From Treponema ruminis (GTDB lineage Bacteria; Spirochaetota; Spirochaetia; Treponematales; Treponemataceae), in contig CP031518.1 in assembly GCA_017161305.1 (NCBI GenBank), positions 1,922,001 to 1,986,000 of the forward strand: a stretch of DNA of 64,000 nucleotides, given 5' to 3'. The notes under the pieces are model-generated. The model saw nothing but the letters and a program-made list of their open reading frames with translations. It made no database searches and was not told the origin of the DNA. Position 1 is the first letter of the stretch. Each line of letters opens with the position of its first letter. The position numbers and the translations under genes are program-made. Shown here piece after piece: positions 52,251 through 61,330 of this stretch.

Positions 52251-53650
52251 TGAACATCATTGTTTCAAAAAGCAGATTGTCGGGCGCAATCACTGTTCCC
52301 GGTTCAAAGTCTCATACAATCCGTGCGCTTTTGCTGGCTACAATTGCAGAAGGCACTTCTCATATCAAAAATCCCCTGCCAAGTGCAGACTGTCTTTCAA
52401 CTGCGGCGGCAGTTCCCCTCATCGGTTCAAAAATCGACCTCAATCTTTCTACTGAGGGTGAGCCGGGCACGGAATGGATTGTTGATGGAGCTGGCAAAAA
52501 TCTTCATCTTCCAGACGATGTAGTAAATGTCGGTGATTCCGGCTCCCTTTTGTATTTTTTGACACCGGTTGCGGCCTGTTTTGAGGGCACTTCGGTATTT
52601 ACAGGTGACGCCAGCATCCGAAAGCGGCCTGTCCTTCACGTCGTTGATGTCCTCAATCAGCTTGGGGCAAAATCTTTTGTAACACGACCTGGAGCAAACG
52701 GCTGTCCTCTGGTAATTACTGGCTCCATCAAAAAAGGCGGCACTGTCCGTACTCCCGGCGAAATTTCAAGTCAGTATATTTCCGGCCTCATGTTTGCTGG
52801 AATCCTCACTGAAAATCCAATCAAAATCGAACTTTCAAATCCAAAAGAAACTCCATACCTCACAATGACTCAGAAATGGCTTGAAAAAGTGGGCGTTGAC
52901 TGTTCAGTTTCCGAGGATTTTAAAAATATTGAAGTCACTCCATGCAAATCTTTCAAGGGCTTTGACGTTACGATTCCAAGTGACTGGGAAGGAGTTGCTT
53001 TCCCTCTGATTGCAGCCCTCATCACGGACAGTAAAATCACGATTGAAAACGTGGATTCGAGCGGAACTCAGGGTGATGATGCAATCGTCGAGATTCTGCA
53101 GTCAATCGGCGGTGATATTATATGGAAGAAAGATGAAGAAACTCTGACTGTTTGCGGCGGAAAATGCTCAAAAGACGGAATCGGCCGCCTTTCAACTGAG
53201 AATCTGCCAAACGGCGAGCTTCATGTCAAAATTTCTGGTTTTCCGGATGCGGTTTGTGCCCTTTCTGCAATTGCCTGCTTTACTGAAGGAACTGTGGTTA
53301 TTGAGGATGCCGCTGTCTGCCGGCGCAAGGAAACTGACCGCCTCAAAGTGCTTAATGTTGAGCTTACAAAACTTGGTGCGGAAATCGAAGAGCGTGAAGA
53401 TTCTTTGATAATTCACGGCCATTCGCCAGTCTTAAAGGACGGTTCTCCAAATCCGGCTTTCAAGATGCACGGCGGAATCTGCGAAAGCTACGACGACCAC
53501 CGCATGGCAATGTCTCTGGCTTGTCTGGGGCTTGGCCTATCAAAAGATGAAAAAATCATCGTCAACGATGCGGAATGCTGTGCAGTAAGTTTCCCGCATT
53601 TTTATGATGTGATGAATAAAATCGGAGCAAATTACAAGGAAGAGGTGTAA
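52250..53650 (+). CDS. aroA: 3-phosphoshikimate 1-carboxyvinyltransferase (EPSP synthase)
   Basis: Transfers enolpyruvyl from PEP to shikimate-3-phosphate, the step before aroC. It has 466 residues, slightly long. Substrate-binding blocks seen are GSKSHTIRALLLA near 18-30, GDSGSLLYFL, RKETDRLKVL and the C-terminal YDDHRMAMSLA. The GDSGS block differs from the usual GNAGT, so it is a divergent form. The open frame reaches 39 codons further upstream, but the ATG at 52250 fits the family start and sits seven bases after TATAAT. fhs begins three bases after its stop. Confidence 0.9.
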   Translation: MNIIVSKSRLSGAITVPGSKSHTIRALLLATIAEGTSHIKNPLPSADCLSTAAAVPLIGSKIDLNLSTEGEPGTEWIVDGAGKNLHLPDDVVNVGDSGSLLYFLTPVAACFEGTSVFTGDASIRKRPVLHVVDVLNQLGAKSFVTRPGANGCPLVITGSIKKGGTVRTPGEISSQYISGLMFAGILTENPIKIELSNPKETPYLTMTQKWLEKVGVDCSVSEDFKNIEVTPCKSFKGFDVTIPSDWEGVAFPLIAALITDSKITIENVDSSGTQGDDAIVEILQSIGGDIIWKKDEETLTVCGGKCSKDGIGRLSTENLPNGELHVKISGFPDAVCALSAIACFTEGTVVIEDAAVCRRKETDRLKVLNVELTKLGAEIEEREDSLIIHGHSPVLKDGSPNPAFKMHGGICESYDDHRMAMSLACLGLGLSKDEKIIVNDAECCAVSFPHFYDVMNKIGANYKEEV

Positions 53651-53652
53651 AA

Positions 53653-55335
53653 ATGACAGATATTGAAATTGCACAGAAAAACAAGATGATTCCAATCACG
53701 GAAGTTGCACAGAAAATCGGAATCACCGAAGAAAATCTTGAAATGTACGGAAAATACAAGGCAAAGCTCACGATGGAAGAGCTTCGTGCCCTGCAGAAAA
53801 AGGCAAGCGAGCCTAAAAACCGCGGCAAATTGATTTTGACTACTGCACTCACACCGACTCCTGCCGGTGAGGGAAAATCAACTGTCTCAATCGCACTCGG
53901 CGACGGACTCAATAAAATCGGCAAAAAAGCCGTTATCGCCCTCCGCGAACCTTCACTCGGCCCTTGCTTCGGCGTAAAAGGCGGTGCTTGTGGCGGCGGC
54001 TATGCCCAGATTGTCCCGATGGAAGACATCAACCTTCACTTTACTGGCGACATTCACGCAATCTCAATCGCAAACAACCTGATTGCAGCCCTCATCGACA
54101 ACCACATCAAGCAGGGCAACCAGCTTGGAATCGACCCGCGCACAATTTCATGGAAACGATGCGTTGACTTGAATGACCGCGAACTCCGCAACATCGTAGT
54201 CGGAATGGGCGGAATCGCAGACGGAATGCCGCGCGAAGACCACTTCTGTATCACCGTTGCAAGTGAGCTCATGGCAATCATCTGTCTTTCAACATCAATT
54301 TCTGACCTCAAAAACAGAATCGACAACATCACGGTCGCTAAGACTTTTGACAAGCGCCCTGTAAAATTCGGCGAACTCAAATGCACAGGCTCAATCGCAG
54401 TTCTTTTGAAGGACGCAATCAAGCCAAACCTCGTTCAGACTCTGGAAAAAAATCCTGTTTTCGTTCACGGCGGACCTTTCGCAAACATCGCTCAGGGAAC
54501 AAACTCCGTAAACGCAACGATTTGTGCCCTTGCAACAGGCGATTATGTCGTAACAGAAGCTGGCTTTGCGGCTGACCTGGGTGCAGAAAAATTCATGGAT
54601 ATCAAGTGCCGGGCTGCAGGCATTTCCCCGGATGTAGTCGTAATCGTTGCCACAGTCCGCGCCCTTAAAATGCATGGTGGCATGGCGAAGGCTGATCTTT
54701 CAACTCCAAGCGTAGGAGCCTTGCAGGCAGGATTTGAAAACCTCGCTGTTCACATCGAAAATATCGCAAAATTCGGAGTTCCGGCCGTTGTAGCAGTAAA
54801 CAAATTCATCACTGATACAGACGAAGAAATTGCACTTCTCGAAAAACTTTGTGAGGCCAAAGGTGCAAAGGCTGTTCTCTGCGAAGGCTGGGGCAAAGGC
54901 GGCGAAGGTGCCACAGAGCTTGCAAAAGTTGTTGCCGAGGTCGCTGATTCAGGAAAAGCAAAATTCAATTATCTTTATCCTGCAAACCTTTCTTTCGTTG
55001 ACAAAATCAAAATCCTCGCAAAAGAAATTTACCGCGCAAAGGATGTTGACATCGCACCGGCTGCCCTCAAAAAACTCCGTGACTTTGAGGAACAGGGCTA
55101 CAAGGATTTGCCTGTCTGCGTTGCAAAGACTCAGAACTCAATCAGCCACGACCCGAAACTCATGGGCGCTCCAAAAGATTACATCTTCCCGGTACGCGAC
55201 GTTCAGCTTTACTCAGGAGCAGGCTTCGTCGTAGCACTTGCCGGTGAAATCATGACAATGCCAGGCCTTCCAAAGCTTCCTGCCGCCCTCAACATTGACA
55301 TCGATGACGACGGCAACATCAGCGGTTTGTTCTAA
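53653..55335 (+). CDS. fhs: Formate-tetrahydrofolate ligase
   Basis: Joins formate to tetrahydrofolate using ATP, supplying 10-formyl-THF for one-carbon metabolism (and for acetogenesis in some treponemes). It has 560 residues, the family length. The P-loop is TPAGEGKST, and the blocks REPSLGPCFGVKGGACGGGYAQ and HGGPFANIAQGTNS are diagnostic. GGAAGAGG at the end of aroA serves as ribosome site, so the two genes are co-transcribed. No other Wood-Ljungdahl gene is in the window. Confidence 0.96.
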   Translation: MTDIEIAQKNKMIPITEVAQKIGITEENLEMYGKYKAKLTMEELRALQKKASEPKNRGKLILTTALTPTPAGEGKSTVSIALGDGLNKIGKKAVIALREPSLGPCFGVKGGACGGGYAQIVPMEDINLHFTGDIHAISIANNLIAALIDNHIKQGNQLGIDPRTISWKRCVDLNDRELRNIVVGMGGIADGMPREDHFCITVASELMAIICLSTSISDLKNRIDNITVAKTFDKRPVKFGELKCTGSIAVLLKDAIKPNLVQTLEKNPVFVHGGPFANIAQGTNSVNATICALATGDYVVTEAGFAADLGAEKFMDIKCRAAGISPDVVVIVATVRALKMHGGMAKADLSTPSVGALQAGFENLAVHIENIAKFGVPAVVAVNKFITDTDEEIALLEKLCEAKGAKAVLCEGWGKGGEGATELAKVVAEVADSGKAKFNYLYPANLSFVDKIKILAKEIYRAKDVDIAPAALKKLRDFEEQGYKDLPVCVAKTQNSISHDPKLMGAPKDYIFPVRDVQLYSGAGFVVALAGEIMTMPGLPKLPAALNIDIDDDGNISGLF

Positions 55336-55337
55336 AA

Positions 55338-55409
55338 GGGGCGTTGCGGGTACTCCCGCAGAGAGGGTAGGGCACAACGAAGTGTGACCGTAGGGGGAGA
55401 CTTCCCCCG
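55338..55409. repeat. Dispersed three-hairpin repeat, copy 2
   Basis: Begins GGGGCGTTGCGGG and ends GGGGGAGACTTCCCCC. It has the same order of three stems as the copy at 3396-3471, with compensated changes in the first stem. It lies directly after fhs and may also limit read-through. Confidence 0.6.
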
Positions 55410-55432
55410 CATGATTTTACCTTGGAGAAAAT

Positions 55433-56248
55433 ATGTTCAAATTCTTTTTGAAAAAAAATTTTTGCGACGGCTGGGATAATTTTTTCTTTCTTATCGTCTC
55501 AAATATCATTATGATTGCTCTGCTTGTTGGCTCGTTCCTTGCGGTCCGATATTCAGCTGAGATAAATCCTTATCTTCCAAATCTTGCGATTGTGCTGGTT
55601 TCGGGAATTGTTATGACCGCACTTTTCGCATGGGGAGCAAATGCCGCGAAACTGGCAGATTTTTGCTCAGGCTCATTCGGGCTTTTCTTCTCGGCAATTA
55701 AGTCGGTCTGGAAAATCGGATTTGCCTTTGGCGTCATGCTTTCCGCAGGGCTTTTGATTGCGCGCTACGCAATTTCTTACTATGTTTCACTTTATCTCAG
55801 CTCTGGAAGCTACGTCGGGCTTGTCCTCACGGCTCTTTTGGGCTGGTTTGTCCTGATTTCCCTGATTGCCCTTCAGTGGTTCATTCCGCTTTATTTTTTG
55901 CAGGGCAACAACGGATTCAAAAAATGCCTCAAAAAATCCTTCATTATTTTCTATGATAACGTCGGATTTTCAGTTGAAGTTTTCATCTATAATATTGTGC
56001 TTTTCGGTTTTTCATGCATATTCTTCATGCTCATGCCGGGCCTGAACGGAATTCTTCTTTCATCAACAAATGCCCTCCGCCTCCGTCTATATAAATATGA
56101 CTGGATTGAAAAAATGGTCGAGCAGGAACCTGATTTTGAAAAAGACCGTGACCGCCGAAATGAAGTGCCTTGGGACGAATTGATTGCCGATGACAAGGAA
56201 AGCCTGGGCCCTCGAAACTGGAAAAGTTTCTTGTTCCCCTGGAAATAG
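55433..56248 (+). CDS. Polytopic membrane protein of unknown function
   Basis: A 271-residue protein with about five membrane segments (near 19-41, 51-70, 90-112, 124-147 and 178-202) and a charged C-terminal tail ending ESLGPRNWKSFLFPWK. No family with a known function was recognised; the layout resembles the DUF624-type or general spirochaetal integral membrane proteins. TTGGAG is seven bases before the ATG. It stands alone between a repeat and a terminator. Confidence 0.6.
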   Translation: MFKFFLKKNFCDGWDNFFFLIVSNIIMIALLVGSFLAVRYSAEINPYLPNLAIVLVSGIVMTALFAWGANAAKLADFCSGSFGLFFSAIKSVWKIGFAFGVMLSAGLLIARYAISYYVSLYLSSGSYVGLVLTALLGWFVLISLIALQWFIPLYFLQGNNGFKKCLKKSFIIFYDNVGFSVEVFIYNIVLFGFSCIFFMLMPGLNGILLSSTNALRLRLYKYDWIEKMVEQEPDFEKDRDRRNEVPWDELIADDKESLGPRNWKSFLFPWK

Positions 56249-56305
56249 CCGCATCCATGTGCTGACGAGAATTTCTTGACGGAAATTCTCGCGGTCAACT
56301 GCTCT

Positions 56306-56333
56306 CTGCCACATCCTTGTGGCAATTTTTTTT
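56306..56333 (+). terminator. Rho-independent terminator after the membrane protein gene
   Basis: Arms TGCCACA (56307-56313) and TGTGGCA (56318-56324) with loop TCCT and eight T after one A. A second hairpin, GAGAATTTC/GAAATTCTC, lies just upstream at about 56269-56292. Confidence 0.8.
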
Positions 56334-56407
56334 ATTCTGAAACTGATTCTATTGATAGAATTTCTGTAAAGGTATAAACTGAATTATTCATTTAAAACAA
56401 GGAGAAT

Positions 56408-57355
56408 ATGATGAAAAAACTTCTTTCTGCTGCTGCTACAATTCTTGCTGTTGCTTGCCTTTTGACTGGCTGCAACGAAAAAGACAGCAAAATTAAAATC
56501 GGTGTAATCCAGCTTGTTGAGCATCCGGCTCTCGACAAAAGCTATCAGGGCTTCGTTGACGGCTTGGCTGAGGCTGGCTATGTAAATGGTGAGAACATCA
56601 CTATTGATTATCAGAACGCTCAGGGCGAGCAGGCAAACTGCGTCACAATCGCAAACAAATTCGTAAACGACAAAGACAACTTGATTTTCGCAATCGCAAC
56701 ACCGGCTGCACAGGCTGTCGCAAACCTCACAAAAAAAATCCCTATTCTTGTAACAGCCGTTACAGACCCGGAAACTGCAAAACTCGTAAAATCAAACAAA
56801 AAGCCGGAGACAAACGTTTCTGGTACATCTGACCTCACTCCTGTTGCCGCTCAGATTGCTCTTCTCAAAAAGATTGTTCCAGAGGCAAAAAAAGTCGGTC
56901 TTCTTTACTGCTCAAGCGAAGCAAACTCAATCTTCCAGATTAACATCGCAAAGGAAGCTTGTGCTGCAAACGGCCTTGAATATATCGAAGGTTCAGTTTC
57001 AAACTCAAACGAAATCCAGCAGGTAACACAGAGCCTTGTTGGCAAAGTTGATGCATTCTATGTTCCGACAGATAACATGCTTGCAGCTGGTATCGCAAAC
57101 GTAGCAATGGTTGCAAACAACGCAAAACTTCCTGTAATCGGTGGCGAAGAGGGAATGGTTGTTTCAGGTGCATTGGCAACATACGGAATCAACTACTACG
57201 AGCTTGGAAAACTCACAGCAAAACAGGCTGTTAAAGTCCTCAAGGACGGAGCTAACCCGGCTGACATGCCAATCGAATACCTCGAAAAATTCGATTTCAC
57301 ATACAACAAAGAAACAGCTGCTGCAATTGGCGTTACAATTTCAGACAATCTGTAA
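56408..57355 (+). CDS. ABC transporter substrate-binding lipoprotein (ABC_sub_bind/TrpX type)
   Basis: A 315-residue lipoprotein (LLTGC, Cys22) with the periplasmic-binding fold of the PF04392 family, members of which bind aromatic amino acids or other small ligands. Seen blocks are IGVIQLVEHPALDKSYQGF, AIATPAAQA, ILVTAVTDPETAKLV and the late FYVPTDNMLA and LPVIGGEEGMV. AAGGAG lies seven bases before the first of two adjacent ATG codons. No permease or ATPase gene follows; a terminator does, so its partners are elsewhere. Confidence 0.82.
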   Translation: MMKKLLSAAATILAVACLLTGCNEKDSKIKIGVIQLVEHPALDKSYQGFVDGLAEAGYVNGENITIDYQNAQGEQANCVTIANKFVNDKDNLIFAIATPAAQAVANLTKKIPILVTAVTDPETAKLVKSNKKPETNVSGTSDLTPVAAQIALLKKIVPEAKKVGLLYCSSEANSIFQINIAKEACAANGLEYIEGSVSNSNEIQQVTQSLVGKVDAFYVPTDNMLAAGIANVAMVANNAKLPVIGGEEGMVVSGALATYGINYYELGKLTAKQAVKVLKDGANPADMPIEYLEKFDFTYNKETAAAIGVTISDNL

Positions 57356-57378
57356 TCAGTGATTTAAAAATCTGAAGG

Positions 57379-57413
57379 CTCCCGGTGCTGAGAAGTGACC
57401 GGGAGTTTTTTTT
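57379..57413 (+). terminator. Rho-independent terminator after the binding-protein gene
   Basis: Arms CTCCCGGT (57379-57386) and ACCGGGAG (57398-57405) followed by eight T. Confidence 0.9.
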
Positions 57414-57436
57414 CGCTTTTAACTTGTTTTCCTTTC

Positions 57437-57453
57437 TGCTACAATCTTTCCCA
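57437..57453 (+). promoter_or_regulatory. Extended -10 promoter of the DMT transporter, probably leaderless
   Basis: TG-C-TACAAT (57437-57445) is followed by seven bases and the ATG at 57453, again without a ribosome site. Confidence 0.5.
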
Positions 57454-58409
57454 TGAAAAATAATTTTCCACTTTCTGGACTTTTCTTCGCTACTGTTTCT
57501 ATCTTTATCTGGGGAATCACTTTTGTTTCTACAAAATATCTTCTACGCTCCTTTTCATCTTATGAAATCCTTGTGCTCCGTTTTTTGCTTGCCTATGCAG
57601 GCTTGTGGATTTTACGGCCACGCAGGCTCCATCTTTCTGAACGCAAGCAGGAACTTTATTTCATGCTGGCGGGATTTTCTGGCGTTACCGCTTACCAGTT
57701 CATGGAGAACATGGCAATTTCCTATACTTCCGCTTCAAACGTAAGCATCATCGTTTCAATCTGCCCGATTTTTACGGCGATTTTCGCCCAGATTTTTTTG
57801 AAGGAACGCCACCTCACAATGTATTTCAACATCGGCTTCCTTCTTGCCATATTCGGAATTGCACTCGTAAGCTTTAACGGCGTTGTTGAATTCCACCTCA
57901 ATCCAAAAGGCGACGTTCTTGCCCTCTGTTCAGCTCTGTGCTGGGGCCTTTATTCAATCTGTGTGTCAAAAATCAATTCCCTGCGCCTCGATTCTATTCA
58001 GGTAACCCGTCGTATTTTCTTCTGGGCGGTGGTCTTCATGCTGCCTATTGGAATTTTCTCCCTCCTTCGCTTTGGCGCCGCACTTCCGGCAGGAGAAGGC
58101 TTACAGATTCAGAACAATATTTCAGTGTTTTTTGACTCCGCCTTTAACCTCAAGCGATTTTCAAACCCGCTCAACTGGCTTAACCTCTGCTTTTTGGGCC
58201 TGGGTGCAAGCGCATTCTGTTTTGCAGCATGGAACATCGCCTGCGAAAAGCTGGGAACCGTTCGTGCAACAGTCGGCATTTACCTGATTCCTGTCGTAAC
58301 GATTGTTTTTGCCTTCTTCGCGCTGGGAGAAAAAATCTCTTTAATGGGAGCCATTGGTGCCCTGCTGACGATTTCCGGCCTCTTCGTGAGTGAAATCAAG
58401 AAAAACTAA
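57453..58409 (+). CDS. DMT-superfamily (EamA) transporter
   Basis: A 318-residue inner-membrane protein with about ten membrane segments in two EamA repeats (first near WGITFVSTKYLLRSF, second near ALCWGLYSICVSKI). Such proteins export amino acids or other metabolites. The substrate cannot be read from sequence. The last four bases overlap the end of the convergent RluA gene. Confidence 0.88.
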   Translation: MKNNFPLSGLFFATVSIFIWGITFVSTKYLLRSFSSYEILVLRFLLAYAGLWILRPRRLHLSERKQELYFMLAGFSGVTAYQFMENMAISYTSASNVSIIVSICPIFTAIFAQIFLKERHLTMYFNIGFLLAIFGIALVSFNGVVEFHLNPKGDVLALCSALCWGLYSICVSKINSLRLDSIQVTRRIFFWAVVFMLPIGIFSLLRFGAALPAGEGLQIQNNISVFFDSAFNLKRFSNPLNWLNLCFLGLGASAFCFAAWNIACEKLGTVRATVGIYLIPVVTIVFAFFALGEKISLMGAIGALLTISGLFVSEIKKN

Positions 58410-59920
58410 AATTCGGGCTGACATTCAATCGTCATGCGCTCGCCTGTGACCGGGTGAGTGAAGGTGATTTTTCTTGCGTGGAGCATGAGCCGCTCGCCCT
58501 CGTCACAGTGACCGTAGAGAGTGTCGCCGATAATCGGGCATCCAAAACCGTGAGAGTCCGCGCTTGCAAGACGCAGCTGGTGGGTTCGTCCCGTGTGAGG
58601 CATGAAAAGTACCCTGGTTGCGTTTCGCGGGAATCCGTCAGGGGCGTGGTAGCGTTCCACTCCCAAAATCTGCCATTCCGTGACCGCGCTTTTGCCATTT
58701 TCTGCATCCCAAATCTGGTGGGGGCGGTTGTCTACGTCGAGACGGAAAAAAAGCTCCATCTTGCCGTGGGGGGCGATTCCCATTTTGGGGAGAATGTCGT
58801 CAAGCAGGGCGACGTATTCTTTTTGGACTTCCTTTGCCTCAAACTGACGCATCATGGTGCGGTGGGCTTCCTTCGTAAAGGCAAGAATCATCACGCCGCT
58901 GGTTTCCATGTCGAGCCGGTGGACGGCAGTCTGAACGATTTCAACCTTGTCGCCGAAAAGCCGTTTGAACCGCGATTCGATGCAGTCCTGTTTGTCCTCT
59001 CCGCGGCCGGGAACGCTCAAAAGCCCGGACTGTTTGTTCACCACGCAGATTGAGTCGTCCCGGTACAAAATCCGGAGTCCCAGTATTGCAGGAAGGAGAA
59101 TCCCGCAGCGCTCGTCACAAGGGGGAGTAAGTTGAAAATCTGGGCGGTCCGGCTTCGCCGTCGGGCTTTCCGCACTTCCGCTTTCGCTCCATACCGCACG
59201 CGGTACGCCTTCGGCGGTGCTACAATCCCTCCCGCTTGGAGCAGTATAAGTCGTTTCTGCAAGTGAAATCGGCATCAATTCATGCGCAAAGGCATAATCA
59301 AATAATTTTGGTGCGCAGCAGTCGCCGGTTCCGGTTGGGGGCAGTTTTCCACCGTTGTAGTTGGCACAAATCTCTTTGAGTGTACGAACCTTCCCATCAA
59401 TGCAGTGAAATTTGTAAAGCGCGTGGACTTTTTCAAGCGATTGGGCACAAAGTTTTTCGCGCAGCTTCCGTAAATCTTCATAGGACTTCTCAGCATTTTT
59501 GCTGCCCCCACGAATCAACTCGCTTCCACTTTTCAGTCTCTTCGTGATTTCATGAATCTCCGCATCATTTTCAGAAAGCGCTTCTTCAATCTCTTCACTG
59601 GAAACAATCGGGCTTACGAATTGAAAGTTGAAATTTGAAAGTTGAAAAAACTTGGTGTCAGCGTTAGGATTTCCGTCCTTTTCATTGTTGGTTGCTGATT
59701 GCACATTTCTAATTTCTTTCGCGTTCCCTGAGTTGGTCACAAGGTTTATTTCGTCACCATTTTTGTCCTTGCAGACAAGGGCTCCCAGCATCACGCCCTG
59801 ATTTTTGCGTTCCTCGCTTACGCGGGCAACTTGTGCCAGAACTAGCTCGCCTTTTTCCAGCGATTGAATCAATTTTTCGAGAATCTTTGCGGCTTTTTCT
59901 TGTGGAAGTGGTGGAAACAT
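58406..59920 (-). CDS. RluA-family pseudouridine synthase with in-frame inserted repeat sequence
   Basis: A 504-residue protein whose C-terminal half is an RluA-type rRNA/tRNA pseudouridine synthase: catalytic Asp in HRLDMETSG, plus VVNKQSGLLSVPG and HTGRTHQLRLA. The N-terminal half has helices and the blocks GDCCAPKLFDYAF and PPCDERCGILLP, known in a subset of this family. Residues about 229-260 are encoded by a copy of the dispersed GGGATTGTAG repeat (59142-59235) and look unlike the flanking protein. Residues about 60-103 (near VQSATNNEKDG...) also look like intergenic sequence. Both leave the frame open, so a full protein is predicted. Confidence 0.85.
   Translation of the reverse strand: MFPPLPQEKAAKILEKLIQSLEKGELVLAQVARVSEERKNQGVMLGALVCKDKNGDEINLVTNSGNAKEIRNVQSATNNEKDGNPNADTKFFQLSNFNFQFVSPIVSSEEIEEALSENDAEIHEITKRLKSGSELIRGGSKNAEKSYEDLRKLREKLCAQSLEKVHALYKFHCIDGKVRTLKEICANYNGGKLPPTGTGDCCAPKLFDYAFAHELMPISLAETTYTAPSGRDCSTAEGVPRAVWSESGSAESPTAKPDRPDFQLTPPCDERCGILLPAILGLRILYRDDSICVVNKQSGLLSVPGRGEDKQDCIESRFKRLFGDKVEIVQTAVHRLDMETSGVMILAFTKEAHRTMMRQFEAKEVQKEYVALLDDILPKMGIAPHGKMELFFRLDVDNRPHQIWDAENGKSAVTEWQILGVERYHAPDGFPRNATRVLFMPHTGRTHQLRLASADSHGFGCPIIGDTLYGHCDEGERLMLHARKITFTHPVTGERMTIECQPEF
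59142..59235 (-). repeat. GGGATTGTAG-type palindromic repeat inside the RluA gene
   Basis: Read on the minus strand it begins GCGGGAGGGATTGTAG and ends GGACCGCCC, as does the intergenic copy at 47141-47254 (GCGTGAGGGATTGTAG ... GGACACGCCC). Internal stems include TACCGC/GCGGTA and GCCGAAGGC. It is read in frame as about 32 residues. Confidence 0.6.
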
Positions 59921-60043
59921 TGTGGGAATATTCTATAATGGAAACGAAAAATAAAGAAGTACTGAAAACCTTCCGAAAATAAATAATAAGGTTTCGTTGC
60001 GTTTAGGCAATGATGTTTTGGTGTTTGGTTTTAGGGGGATAAA

Positions 60044-60352
60044 ATGACCATTACTATCGATGAAACAAAAATCGTTCAGACCGTCAAGAACATTTCCATT
60101 TTGCTCGTGATTGCGGCAATCTTCACTTTTTTGGGACTTTCAAGCAAAATTTTCCACTTCAGCGAATCAAATCCTGTCATGTATGAGATAAACTACAACC
60201 GTCTTTCAACACCGGGCAAGGGCGTTGCAACTTCAATGAAGAAAACCGGCGAAGTTCAGTCAAAAGTCCTGGGACCAAGGCGTGGAAACGGAAAGGGTGG
60301 CTCGAAATTCTTTGACGAAGTTGAGAAAGTCCACGGTTCTTCCAGCAAATAA
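60044..60352 (+). CDS. Small single-pass membrane protein
   Basis: A 102-residue protein with one membrane segment at about 16-33 (ISILLVIAAIFTFLGLSS) and a basic, Gly-rich tail (GPRRGNGKGG). No family recognised. GGGGGA precedes the ATG by four bases. gluQ begins 11 bases after its stop, so the pair is probably co-transcribed. Length and start signal support a real gene, but function is unknown. Confidence 0.6.
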   Translation: MTITIDETKIVQTVKNISILLVIAAIFTFLGLSSKIFHFSESNPVMYEINYNRLSTPGKGVATSMKKTGEVQSKVLGPRRGNGKGGSKFFDEVEKVHGSSSK

Positions 60353-60363
60353 GAGAATCAATA

Positions 60364-61299
60364 ATGCGCGGACGTTTTGCTCCTTCTCCAAGCGGGCGGA
60401 TGCACCTGGGAAACGTGTATTCAGCCCTGCTTTCCTATCTTTCTGCAAAAAAGGGTGGCGGTGAGTGGATTTTACGCATCGAAGACCTTGACCGCCAGCG
60501 CTGCAAAAAAGAATATTCCGCCCAGCTCCTTGAGGACTTGCTTTGGCTCGGCCTTAAATGGGACAATTTTTCAGAAGCCTCAGGCGGACTTTCCGGCGAG
60601 TTTTATCAGTCCAACCGCGATTCCTTCTATATAAATGCCTTTGACTTGCTTTGCGAAAAGGGGCTTGTCTATGACTGTTTCTGCAGTCGTGCCGATTTGT
60701 TTTCAGCTTCCGCTCCTCATGCAAGCGACGGAAGCCCTGTATATTCAGGAAAATGCCGCAATCTTTCAGAATCAGAAAAATCTCTTCTATATAATAAGCG
60801 GCTTCCTGCAAAAAGAATCATAGTTGAGGAAAAATCCTGCTCATTTTCTGACGGACATTACGGCAATCAGGTCTGCCAGCTTTCCCGCGACCTTGGCGAC
60901 TTTGTAATCCGCCGTTCTGACGGAAACTTTTCATATCAGCTTGCCGTCGTCGTGGATGATGCTCTCATGGGCGTTGATCAGGTTGTACGCGGGCGTGATT
61001 TGATTTCTTCGACCTTCAATCAGCTTTATCTTTATGAAAAACTTGATTTTCATCAGCTTCCGCAATTTTTTCATCTTCCTCTTTTGCTGAGTGCTGACGG
61101 CCGCCGTCTTTCCAAGCGTGACAAGGACACGGACATGGGCTTCCTTCGCGAGAACTTTTCCGGTGAACAATTGATTGGAAAAATCCTTTTTTTGTGTGGC
61201 TGTATCGAAAAAGAAGAAAGTTTATCGCTTGAAGAGGCTTTGAGCGTCTTCGATTGGGAAAAAATCAAAAAAGATGATGTTTTTTGTTCCACTTTATAG
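60364..61299 (+). CDS. gluQ: Glutamyl-Q tRNA(Asp) synthetase
   Basis: Attaches glutamate to the queuosine base of tRNA(Asp). It has 311 residues, the size of GluQRS rather than a full GluRS, since the anticodon-binding domain is absent. The opening RFAPSPSGRMHLGN contains the HIGH-type motif (His14-Asn17), IRIED is near 37-41 (as LRIEDLD), and the KMSKS-type motif is LSKRDKD. The Cys-rich zinc segment (YDCFCSR ... GKCR) is intact. No strong ribosome site is visible before the ATG at 60364. Confidence 0.88.
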   Translation: MRGRFAPSPSGRMHLGNVYSALLSYLSAKKGGGEWILRIEDLDRQRCKKEYSAQLLEDLLWLGLKWDNFSEASGGLSGEFYQSNRDSFYINAFDLLCEKGLVYDCFCSRADLFSASAPHASDGSPVYSGKCRNLSESEKSLLYNKRLPAKRIIVEEKSCSFSDGHYGNQVCQLSRDLGDFVIRRSDGNFSYQLAVVVDDALMGVDQVVRGRDLISSTFNQLYLYEKLDFHQLPQFFHLPLLLSADGRRLSKRDKDTDMGFLRENFSGEQLIGKILFLCGCIEKEESLSLEEALSVFDWEKIKKDDVFCSTL

Positions 61300-61330
61300 A
61301 AGTCCATTGAAAAATTAACAAGAAAAAAGA

